DNA of 64,000 nt. It comes from SFHK01 sp045538305. GTDB lineage: Bacteria > Bacillota > Clostridia > Christensenellales > Aristaeellaceae. The number at the start of each line of letters is the position of its first letter. The stretch's first letter is position 1. The notes beneath the pieces are model-generated. The model ran no database searches. It was not told the DNA's origin and saw only the letters and a list, made by a program, of their open reading frames with translations. The position numbers and the translations under genes are program-made. The DNA lies in NCBI GenBank assembly GCA_045538305.1, contig JAZSRC010000092.1, positions 1 through 64,000 on the forward strand, written 5' to 3'. This document shows positions 15,057-22,241 of the stretch, piece by piece.

Positions 15057-16970
15057 ATGGGCAGATTTGAAATGTACCCGACGATCATTACGCCCTTTAC
15101 TCAAACGGGCAAAATAGATTTTGATGCGCTTGAAAAGCTGGTATCGGTTTTTTATGATATCGGCTGTGAAGGCGTATTCGGCGTATGTCAGTCCAGCGAA
15201 ATGTTTTTCCTGACAGAAGACGAAAAAATAGAGCTTGCGGAAAAAACGATTGCTTTTTGCCGGAAAAGAGGCATGAAATGCGTGATATCCGGGCATACGC
15301 AGGACGACGTCGAAGATCAGATTGTATACCTGAAAAGGCTTGAAAAACTGAAGCCGGATGCTATTATATTGGTAAGCAACAGGCTTACGGGTGAAAATGA
15401 GGACGATGGGGTTGCTGTTGACAACTTATCAAAGATCCTGTCTTCCCTTAAAAAGGATACAATGCTCGGCATTTACGAATGCCCTTATCCGTACAAGCGC
15501 CTTTTGACCGATCAAATACTTGACGTGATGAAGGCGGACGGCAGGTTTTTGTTTATCAAGGATACATGCTGCAGAATTGATGAAATAAAAAGCCGTTTAC
15601 AGGCAATCAACGGCAGCAGAATCGGATTGTATAACGCCAATATGGCTACGCTTGATGAAAGCGTGCAGGCAGGCGCCAGAGGATATTCGGGCGTTATGAT
15701 GAATATTCTTCCGGAATTGTTTGGCCTGCTTCACAGAGCCTATGAGGAGAACGACGATTACCGCGTTTCATGCATTCTTGAATATCTGTCGGCTGCCAGC
15801 ATCATTGAATGCCAGAATTATCCTGCAAATGCAAAATATGCCATGATGAAAAAGGGCATATTTGATAATACGGAAGTCAGAAACGGAAAACCGCCCCTTA
15901 CAGAAAGTCAGATCAAGGAAATGGATGCGTATCTTTCATTGAGCCGTTATATGTATTTCAGTCTTCAAAAGCATGCAAGCGCGCAGCTTTTGTTTGGCTA
16001 TGATACTTTGTTTCCGCAATGCCATGCCCCCACTGTCTATCCGTTTGACGATAAAAATGTGCTGGTATGCTATTTTGCGGGCGAAAGGGAGGGCGCGGAC
16101 GACGTTGGCATATGGCTTTCCGAGATGAAGAACGGCGAATGGAAAAAACCGCGCAGGATTGCCAAGGTCGATCAGACTGCTCACTGGAACCCGGTAATCT
16201 ACGGAACGGACGATTGCATTCATGTGCTTTTCAAGGTTGGAAAAACGATTTCAGGCTGGAAAAGCTATATCATATCATCCGCAGACGGCGGTGAAACGTG
16301 GACGGAGCCGGAGAAGCTTCCAAATTGGAACAGCGCGGGCGGCCCGGTAAAAAATAAGCCGATCATTCTTTCAGACGGAAGGATGCTGGCTCCGAGATCC
16401 GATGAACCGGTGGGCGCATGGATTCCCGGAATCGACGAATCGACGGACGGCGGAAAAACATTTTCGATGCTTTCCGAAATACCGATAAACACCGGGATGA
16501 AGGCGGATGAATCCACTTATATGGAGGGGCTCGGCGCGATACAGCCTACGCTGTGGGAAAGCGAGCCCGGAATTGTACATGCGTTTTTGCGAACGACGGC
16601 CGGGCGGATTTTCCGGTCGGACTCCTATAACGGAGGAAAAAACTGGTGTACGGCGTATAAAACGCCGCTTCCCAACAACAACAGCGGCATCGATATTGTG
16701 AAATCGGAGAACAGCTTGTATCTGGTGATGAATCCGGTTGACGTTTCGTGGGGCGCAAGAACGCCGCTGATTGTGATGAAATCGGAGAATAACGGCTATA
16801 CATTCCGAACTGTATGCGTGCTTTCGGATGATATCATTGACGACGAACACAAAAGAAGCGGCCAGTTCTGCTATCCAGCTGTCGTTTATAAGGATAAGAA
16901 ACTGTACATTGTATATACCTATAACCGCAAATCTATTGCATATACGGTACTTGACACGCGTCTTTTCTAA
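15057..16970 (+). CDS. Fusion: DHDPS/N-acetylneuraminate lyase-type aldolase + sialidase-like (BNR) domain
   Basis: 637 residues in two parts. Residues 1-about 305 are a class I aldolase of the DHDPS/NanA family. They start YPTIITPFTQTGKIDFDALEKLV and carry the Tyr of GIYECPYP (about 140) and the Schiff-base Lys of FLFIKDTC (about 168). The usual G-[ST]-T-G-E loop is replaced by GVCQSSEM. Residues about 315-637 are a beta-propeller of the BNR_2 sialidase type. It begins CHAPTVYPFDDKN...FAGEREGADDVGIWLSE and has Asp-box motifs SADGGETWTE, STDGGKTFS and SYNGGKNW. The two activities would be sequential if both act on sialic acid or a related ulosonate. No signal peptide. The ATG at 15057 follows AAGGAAG. 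Confidence 0.85.
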   Translation: MGRFEMYPTIITPFTQTGKIDFDALEKLVSVFYDIGCEGVFGVCQSSEMFFLTEDEKIELAEKTIAFCRKRGMKCVISGHTQDDVEDQIVYLKRLEKLKPDAIILVSNRLTGENEDDGVAVDNLSKILSSLKKDTMLGIYECPYPYKRLLTDQILDVMKADGRFLFIKDTCCRIDEIKSRLQAINGSRIGLYNANMATLDESVQAGARGYSGVMMNILPELFGLLHRAYEENDDYRVSCILEYLSAASIIECQNYPANAKYAMMKKGIFDNTEVRNGKPPLTESQIKEMDAYLSLSRYMYFSLQKHASAQLLFGYDTLFPQCHAPTVYPFDDKNVLVCYFAGEREGADDVGIWLSEMKNGEWKKPRRIAKVDQTAHWNPVIYGTDDCIHVLFKVGKTISGWKSYIISSADGGETWTEPEKLPNWNSAGGPVKNKPIILSDGRMLAPRSDEPVGAWIPGIDESTDGGKTFSMLSEIPINTGMKADESTYMEGLGAIQPTLWESEPGIVHAFLRTTAGRIFRSDSYNGGKNWCTAYKTPLPNNNSGIDIVKSENSLYLVMNPVDVSWGARTPLIVMKSENNGYTFRTVCVLSDDIIDDEHKRSGQFCYPAVVYKDKKLYIVYTYNRKSIAYTVLDTRLF

Positions 16971-17014
16971 AAGGAGCTTAAAAAACGCGATTTTGCCGTA
17001 CATGCCGCCGAAAT

Positions 17015-17050
17015 CGATGAAAAATGGAGAGGGAGTTAGCTCCCTCTCCA
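17015..17050 (-). terminator. Terminator of recA
   Basis: Perfect 10-bp stem GGAGAGGGAG/CTCCCTCTCC (17026-17049). On the minus strand it is followed by ATTTTTC. Confidence 0.7.
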
Positions 17051-17110
17051 AACTTCTCTCTGGAGTTTGCTGATGATCTGAAGGCAGCGATTTTATCTCT
17101 GCCTTTTGTA

Positions 17111-18205
17111 TTACTCATCAATTCCGTCGTCATCGTCGCCGTCTTCTTCTGCGTCTACGGGAACGGAGATTAAGCCGCCGGCAAATTCTTCGCGGATGGT
17201 TTTATCGATAAACTGATAGAGTTCGGGGTTTTCCTTAAGGTACTTGATTGTATTTTCGCGGCCCTGACCGATGCGGGTTCCGTTATAGGAATACCATGCG
17301 CCGGCTTTTTTGATAAGCTCGCGTTCGACGGCAAGCTCCAGAAGGCTGCTGGCCTGAGATACGCCTTCGCCGAAGATCATGTCCACCACGCAGCTTCTGA
17401 ACGGCGGGGCGACCTTGTTTTTGACGATCTTGATCTTGGTGCGGTTGCCGATGATGGTGGAGCCGTCCTTGATGGGCTCGCCCTTACGGATATCCAGACG
17501 CACGGAGGCATAGAACTTCAGCGCCTTGCCGCCTGTGGTAACCTCGGGATTTCCGTATACAATGCCGACCTTTTCGCGCAGCTGGTTGATAAAAATAGCC
17601 ATTGCGTTGGTTTTGTTGATAACGCCCGCAAGCTTTCTGAGCGCCTGGCTCATAAGCCTGGCCTGAAGGCCGACGTGGCTGTCGCCCATATCGCCCTCAA
17701 TTTCCTGCTTGGGAACGAGCGCGGCTACGGAGTCGATAACAACTACGTCGATGGCTCCGGAGCGCACGAGCGCCTCGCAGATATCCAGCGCCTGTTCGCC
17801 GTTATCGGGCTGCGCAACGTACAATTCGTCGATATCCACGCCCAGCGCCTTGGCATATACGGGATCCAGCGCGTGCTCTGCATCGATAAACGCGGCGGTG
17901 CCGCCCATTTTCTGCGCTTCCGCCACTACGTGCAGCGCAATGGTGGTTTTACCGGAGGATTCCGGGCCGTATACCTCTATAATTCGGCCGCGCGGAAGAC
18001 CGCCTACGCCCAGCGCAAGATCCAGCTGCAGACAGCCGGTGGGAACAACCTCTACGTTCATTTTATCGGCTGCATCGCCCAGCTTCATAACCGAGCCCTT
18101 GCCGAAATCCTTTTCTATTTTGCTCAGCGCCACTTCCAGCGCGCGTTTGCGCTCTTCGCCCATTTTCTGCTGAACCGCGTTTTTATCGCCCTTTTTATCA
18201 GCCAT
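17111..18205 (-). CDS. recA: Recombinase RecA
   Basis: Strand-exchange and SOS coprotease protein, 364 residues. Walker A is GPESSGKTT, Walker B is VVVIDSVAALVP, and the DNA-binding loop regions EIEGDMGDSHVGLQARLMSQALRKL and GNPEVTTGGKALKFY are intact. The acidic C-terminal tail (DAEEDGDDDDGIDE) is typical. ATG at 18205 follows a GGAGG-like site. It is monocistronic by context, with a terminator downstream and a palindrome over its promoter. Confidence 0.99.
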   Translation of the reverse strand: MADKKGDKNAVQQKMGEERKRALEVALSKIEKDFGKGSVMKLGDAADKMNVEVVPTGCLQLDLALGVGGLPRGRIIEVYGPESSGKTTIALHVVAEAQKMGGTAAFIDAEHALDPVYAKALGVDIDELYVAQPDNGEQALDICEALVRSGAIDVVVIDSVAALVPKQEIEGDMGDSHVGLQARLMSQALRKLAGVINKTNAMAIFINQLREKVGIVYGNPEVTTGGKALKFYASVRLDIRKGEPIKDGSTIIGNRTKIKIVKNKVAPPFRSCVVDMIFGEGVSQASSLLELAVERELIKKAGAWYSYNGTRIGQGRENTIKYLKENPELYQFIDKTIREEFAGGLISVPVDAEEDGDDDDGIDE

Positions 18206-18246
18206 GATTTCGCCTCCGAAGTTTTCTTATCGTATGCCGTTATTAT

Positions 18247-18280
18247 AGCACACTTGTTCGATTATGAAAATCGAACGGTG
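18247..18280. promoter_or_regulatory. recA promoter palindrome
   Basis: Perfect GTTCGATT-N5-AATCGAAC inverted repeat (18254-18274) with an outer CACAC/GTGTG pair. It overlies the weak -35 (TTTTCA, minus strand) paired by 17 bases with TATAAT of recA. It does not match the Bacillota SOS box CGAAC-N4-GTTCG, because the half-sites point the other way. Confidence 0.5.
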
Positions 18281-18289
18281 TGTTATCTT

Positions 18290-19303
18290 TCATCTCAGGC
18301 TGTCATACATGGCCTTAAGGAGCGTATGCGTATGATCGCTGCCATGATCCCAGTACATAATACCGAGAAGATCTTCTTTGAGAAGATAGCGGCACTTTTC
18401 CTGAATGGACAGAGGATCGTCATAGCTGATGAATTCGTTTCCGTTAAACAGATACGGCGCCTTTGCCTTTTCGTCCCAGTACCTGACAAAGCCGTTTTTG
18501 TCGATGAAATGTGCAACCAGATCGGAATAGCCCGCGCCGTAATTGCCGATGGTTCCGGCATGCTGAAGCATGCCGTTGTTTACGTTGGGCACATCCTTCC
18601 AGCGGCGCGAATAGAACGCCGCGCCGATGACGATTTTTTCGTGCGGAACGCCGGCTTCGGTAAACATATCCACAACGCCCTTTACAGACAGGCGGCTTTC
18701 GTCGCCCTCTGTGGTATACAGGGAGGTGTGGTGTCCGGCTTCGGAGCAGAAACCGCTTCGAAGGTCGTAGGTCATCAGCTGCACATAATCGCAGATTTTT
18801 GCCACCTTGTCCATTTCGGTATCGCGCACAAAGTAATCGCCGCCGCCCGCCGCGATGGAGAGAATTTTATCCTTGCCCAGATGCTTTCTGAGGCTTTCCA
18901 GAAGGAATGTAAAGTTTTCTCTGTCTCTCGGGTCTGCGTCGATGCCGGCGGAATTGTTGCAGGGGTATTCCCAGTCGATATCTACGCCGTCAAGGTTGTG
19001 ATCAAAGGTATACTTTGCGCAGGAAGCGCTGAATGCCTCGCGGCCTTCCTCGGTCAGCGCCATGTTGGAAAAACCGCCTGCGCCCCAGCCGCCGATGGAC
19101 ATGACGAATTTGATTTCAGGATTCCATTTACGGATTACTTCGATGTAATCGATAAACTGATCCAGCAGCCGGGAATCCAGAAGGCCGTCCTTTCCGACAT
19201 GGCCGAAGGCGAGGTTTACATGCGTAAGCCGCCCGGCGTCATCGGGCGTAATGGAAAAAATCGAATCCTTGAATGCATATGCAAGAATCAACGGTTTTTT
19301 CAT
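18290..19303 (-). CDS. Glycoside hydrolase family 18 (chitinase-like)
   Basis: 337-residue TIM-barrel enzyme that cleaves beta-1,4-GlcNAc linkages by substrate-assisted catalysis. The signature DxxDxDxE is complete in LDGVDIDWEYP (about residue 105-115). SIGGWGAGGFS and YDLRSGF are further family landmarks. There is no signal peptide or chitin-binding module, so a cytoplasmic action on GlcNAc oligomers is likely. It follows the sugar isomerase-like gene by 12 bases on the same strand. Confidence 0.93.
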   Translation of the reverse strand: MKKPLILAYAFKDSIFSITPDDAGRLTHVNLAFGHVGKDGLLDSRLLDQFIDYIEVIRKWNPEIKFVMSIGGWGAGGFSNMALTEEGREAFSASCAKYTFDHNLDGVDIDWEYPCNNSAGIDADPRDRENFTFLLESLRKHLGKDKILSIAAGGGDYFVRDTEMDKVAKICDYVQLMTYDLRSGFCSEAGHHTSLYTTEGDESRLSVKGVVDMFTEAGVPHEKIVIGAAFYSRRWKDVPNVNNGMLQHAGTIGNYGAGYSDLVAHFIDKNGFVRYWDEKAKAPYLFNGNEFISYDDPLSIQEKCRYLLKEDLLGIMYWDHGSDHTHTLLKAMYDSLR

Positions 19304-19315
19304 TATTGAATCTCC

Positions 19316-20218
19316 TTAAATTTCGCTCCAGATGCGTCTTGCGTTATTAAGGCCTACATAGGTAGCATATCTGGGATCCTCGAGGCCCTCAAACTCGATG
19401 GCGATGTCGCCGTCGTAGCCGCTGGTCTTCAGCGCCTTCAGGCACTCGTAAATGTCCAGATCGCCCTGCGCGAGGATGGCGCCGCGAAGGTACTTGCCGG
19501 CGCGGGAACGGAACCAATGGCCGCCGCAGTCAAACTGAGTGGTGTCGCCCGGATCGCGGGTGCGAACGTAGAAGTCCTTCAGGTGAACCATTTTCGCCTT
19601 CGGCGCAAGCGCATATGCCGCAGCTGTGGGATCCTCGTCCACGCAGATGATGTTGCCGGTGTCCAGCAAAAGGCCGTAGTTATCGTCGTTTACAAGGTTC
19701 ATTACGCGCTCTACGCGGTCTACGCCGTTGGCGAAGAAGCCATGGTTTTCAACCAGCGTCATAACGCCAAGCTTTCTGCCGTGCTCGCAGACTTCCTTGG
19801 CGCTTGCGGCCAGTACGGGCAGCCATCTGTCGTAATCGGTCAGCGTATTCTGCGCCAGCGGGCGGCGGAAGGCGGTAATATCGTGCCTCATCCTGGGTAC
19901 GCCGAGCTCGGCGGCGATATCCACATGATGCTTAACGCGGGCAATTTCCTTTTCCAGATCTTCGCCTTCCTTGCAGAAGTCGGCAAGCACGGAATAGTTA
20001 ACCAGCTGAATACCGGCGTCCTTTGCCCAGGTACGCACGTTTTTAATCAGTTCGGAATTGATTTTTCCGGTTTCGGGATCGTCAAAGCGGAAGGCAAAGG
20101 GAACCATTTCCATGCACTCCGCGCCGTTTTTCGCGGCCCATTCAATTGCGTCGTGAAGCGTAAGAACGCCGTTTTCAATATCTCTGTCCAGGCAGTAAGA
20201 ACTGATACCTAACCTCAT
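19316..20218 (-). CDS. Sugar phosphate isomerase/epimerase-like TIM barrel
   Basis: Xylose isomerase-like (AP endonuclease 2 fold) protein, 300 residues from the ATG at 20218. A longer frame to 20491 runs across two promoters and is not used. Metal-binding landmarks are VENHG, LLDTGN, MVHLKDFY and IAIEFEG. These enzymes interconvert keto and aldo sugars or act on inositol derivatives; the substrate is not readable. It forms a two-gene unit with GH18. Confidence 0.88.
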   Translation of the reverse strand: MRLGISSYCLDRDIENGVLTLHDAIEWAAKNGAECMEMVPFAFRFDDPETGKINSELIKNVRTWAKDAGIQLVNYSVLADFCKEGEDLEKEIARVKHHVDIAAELGVPRMRHDITAFRRPLAQNTLTDYDRWLPVLAASAKEVCEHGRKLGVMTLVENHGFFANGVDRVERVMNLVNDDNYGLLLDTGNIICVDEDPTAAAYALAPKAKMVHLKDFYVRTRDPGDTTQFDCGGHWFRSRAGKYLRGAILAQGDLDIYECLKALKTSGYDGDIAIEFEGLEDPRYATYVGLNNARRIWSEI

Positions 20219-20251
20219 AAAAACACCCCTGTTATCTAATTTTCCATTATG

Positions 20252-20280
20252 ATTATATCGGGAATCAACAATCCTGTCAA
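20252..20280 (-). promoter_or_regulatory. Sigma-A promoter of the isomerase-GH18 unit
   Basis: On the minus strand a perfect TTGACA, 17 bases and a perfect TATAAT. Confidence 0.85.
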
Positions 20281-20410
20281 TGAAATCATGCATTGTCTCA
20301 GATACTGTCGGAAAAAATGGCGCCGTTCTGTCATATCTTAATGATGATATGATATCCGAACGGGCGATGAATGGCGTATAATGCTTATATTCGGCTGTTT
20401 GATGCGAATG

Positions 20411-20445
20411 TGTCTCTTGACCAGAGACAGGTGTTTGTGTATAAT
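20411..20445 (+). promoter_or_regulatory. lysC promoter with a palindrome over the -35
   Basis: TTGACC (20417-20422), 17 bases, TATAAT (20440-20445). A perfect TGTCTCT-N5-AGAGACA inverted repeat (20411-20429) covers the -35. Only about 30 bases separate the start of transcription from the gene, so there is no room for a lysine riboswitch. Confidence 0.75.
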
Positions 20446-20480
20446 AGACACATATTTTTGCTTCCGGAGGGGTCTTAAAA

Positions 20481-21806
20481 ATGGGAATCAAAGTTGCAAA
20501 ATTCGGCGGCTCGTCACTTGCGGATGCGAGCCATTTTAAAAAGGTAAAGGAAATCCTTCTTTCCGATCCGGATCGGCGCTATGTAGTGCCGAGCGCGCCC
20601 GGAAAAAGGTTCAAGGACGATGAAAAGGTTACGGACCTTCTGTACAGATGCTATCAGCTTGTAGAGGCAAAGGAAAGCATTGCGTCCACATTTCAGAAAA
20701 TCCGCGACAGGTATATGGAAATTGCAAACGAGCTGGAAATCAAGATGGACGTAAGTTCGCTTCTGGACCAGACGGAGGATGACATTAACAGAATCGCCAC
20801 GCCGGATTTTGCCGCCAGCCGCGGAGAATTTTTGAACGGCATGCTGCTTTCCGCCTATCTGGGCTGGGATTTTATTGATCCAAGGGAATGCGTGAAATTT
20901 GACCGTCAGGGCGTGTTTGCTGCGGAATGGACCAACGAAGTGCTGGGTGAAAAGCTGAAAAATCACAAATATGCCGTTATTCCCGGCTTTTACGGATCGT
21001 TCCCGAACGGAGAAATCCGTACCTTCTCCCGCGGCGGCAGCGATATATCCGGCGCAGTTGTGGCGCGCGCCGCGAATGCGGAGCTGTATGAAAACTGGAC
21101 GGATGTTTCCGGTTTTCTGATGGCGGATCCCCGCATTGTGGATAAGCCCAAGGGCATTAAGGAGCTGACCTACCGCGAGCTTCGCGAGCTCAGCTATATG
21201 GGCGCGACCGTACTGCATGAGGACAGCATTTTTCCCGTGCACAAGACCGGTATTCCCACGAATATCAAGAATACGAACGATCCTTCGCATCCCGGCACGA
21301 TGATCCTTTCAAAGCCCACCGAGGTTTCTGCAAACAGCATTATTACCGGCATTGCGGGACATAAGAACTTTACGCTGATTTCCGTTGAAAAGGCCATGAT
21401 GAACAGTGAGCTCGGCTTTGGCCGCCGAGTTCTTCAGGCGCTGGAGGATTTTGCGGTTTCCTTTGAGCATCTTCCTACCGGCATTGACACCATGAGCGTT
21501 ATCATTGCCGACAGCGAGCTGAAAACGAGAAGAAGGGAGATTGTAAACCGCATCAACGAACTGTGCCACCCCGATTCGATCGAGGTAACCGAGGGCATAG
21601 CGCTGATTGCTACCGTAGGTCACGGAATGGTTTCCAATCCCGGTACGGCGGCTCGCCTGTTCGGCGCCCTTTCCGAGGCGCAGGTAAACGTGAAGATGAT
21701 CGATCAGGGCTCAAGCGAGCTGAACATCATTGTCGGCGTGGATGAGCACGACTTTGATAAGGCCGTCAGAGCGATATACTATGCTTTTGATGAAGCGGTG
21801 GGTTGA
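20481..21806 (+). CDS. lysC: Aspartate kinase
   Basis: First step of the aspartate pathway to lysine/DAP, threonine and methionine. It has 441 residues. The kinase domain starts VAKFGGSSLADASHFKKV and has FSRGGSDISGA and the ENWTDVSGFLMADPR segment. Two ACT domains follow (from about residue 300), the usual place for feedback inhibition by lysine or threonine. It is monofunctional. AGGGG precedes the ATG. dapF at 46426 is the only other lysine-pathway gene in the window. Confidence 0.97.
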   Translation: MGIKVAKFGGSSLADASHFKKVKEILLSDPDRRYVVPSAPGKRFKDDEKVTDLLYRCYQLVEAKESIASTFQKIRDRYMEIANELEIKMDVSSLLDQTEDDINRIATPDFAASRGEFLNGMLLSAYLGWDFIDPRECVKFDRQGVFAAEWTNEVLGEKLKNHKYAVIPGFYGSFPNGEIRTFSRGGSDISGAVVARAANAELYENWTDVSGFLMADPRIVDKPKGIKELTYRELRELSYMGATVLHEDSIFPVHKTGIPTNIKNTNDPSHPGTMILSKPTEVSANSIITGIAGHKNFTLISVEKAMMNSELGFGRRVLQALEDFAVSFEHLPTGIDTMSVIIADSELKTRRREIVNRINELCHPDSIEVTEGIALIATVGHGMVSNPGTAARLFGALSEAQVNVKMIDQGSSELNIIVGVDEHDFDKAVRAIYYAFDEAVG

Positions 21807-21819
21807 AAAAATCTATTGA

Positions 21820-22059
21820 GAATGCACAATCGGGCGGCAAGCATGTTGCTTTGCCTTCGACGAGAGTGGTATCCTTACCGAGCTGGCAGCCGTACATCAG
21901 GTTCTCGAGCAGTACCTGAATCCGCTGGTAACCGGTCTTGCCAACCCCGAATCCACGCTCCCCGAGTTCCTCACTGCGCTTGAAAATGCAGGCGTTGATG
22001 TAGTAATCGACGAGCTTCAAACCCAGCTCGACGCATGGCGCGTAAGCATGGGCTTCTGA
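21820..22059 (+). pseudogene. C-terminal remnant of a sugar ABC solute-binding protein
   Basis: An open stretch of 79 codons without a start codon in context or a ribosome site. From FAFDESGILTELAAVHQVL it reads on through NPLVTGLANPESTLPEFLTALE, ending LDAWRVSMGF. This matches the C-terminal end (DUF3502-type) of lipoprotein sugar-binding proteins. The rest of such a gene (about 400 codons) is missing and lysC ends just upstream. It is therefore a deletion scar or a 3' piece left by recombination. A good terminator follows it. Confidence 0.7.
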
Positions 22060-22109
22060 TTCAAGACGAATCCTGAAAGAAGAATCGGCTCCTGACGGAG
22101 CCGGACGAC

Positions 22110-22160
22110 AGGGGCTTTTGAAAAGTTACTTTTCAGAAGCCCCTTGCTTTATTTATATTG
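22110..22160 (+). terminator. Terminator after the solute-binding remnant
   Basis: Stem GGGGCTTTTGAAAAG / CTTTTCAGAAGCCCC with a TTAC-type loop (one mismatch) followed by TTGCTTTATTTAT. A smaller GGCTCC/GGAGCC hairpin precedes it. Confidence 0.8.
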
Positions 22161-22171
22161 TTCTTAAAAGG

Positions 22172-22216
22172 CCAAGAAAAGCATTCCTGATAGGCATTAG
22201 GAATACTTTTCTGCGG
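22172..22216 (-). terminator. Terminator of the repeat lipoprotein gene
   Basis: On the minus strand AAAAGTATTCCT ... AGGAATGCTTTT forms a stem followed by CTTGGCCTTTT. Confidence 0.6.
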
Positions 22217-22241
22217 TTATGCGTTAGCGGATGCTGAGTTC

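Noticed and set aside
18254..18274. Classical Bacillota LexA (SOS) box at recA
   Set aside because: Half-sites face the opposite way and the spacer differs from CGAAC-N4-GTTCG, so only an unassigned palindrome is claimed.
17675..19309. 544-codon plus-strand frame across recA and GH18
   Set aside because: It crosses two well supported minus-strand genes and the recA promoter; it is a shadow frame.
20446..20480. Lysine riboswitch before lysC
   Set aside because: The leader after the consensus promoter is only about 30 bases, too short for an L-box.
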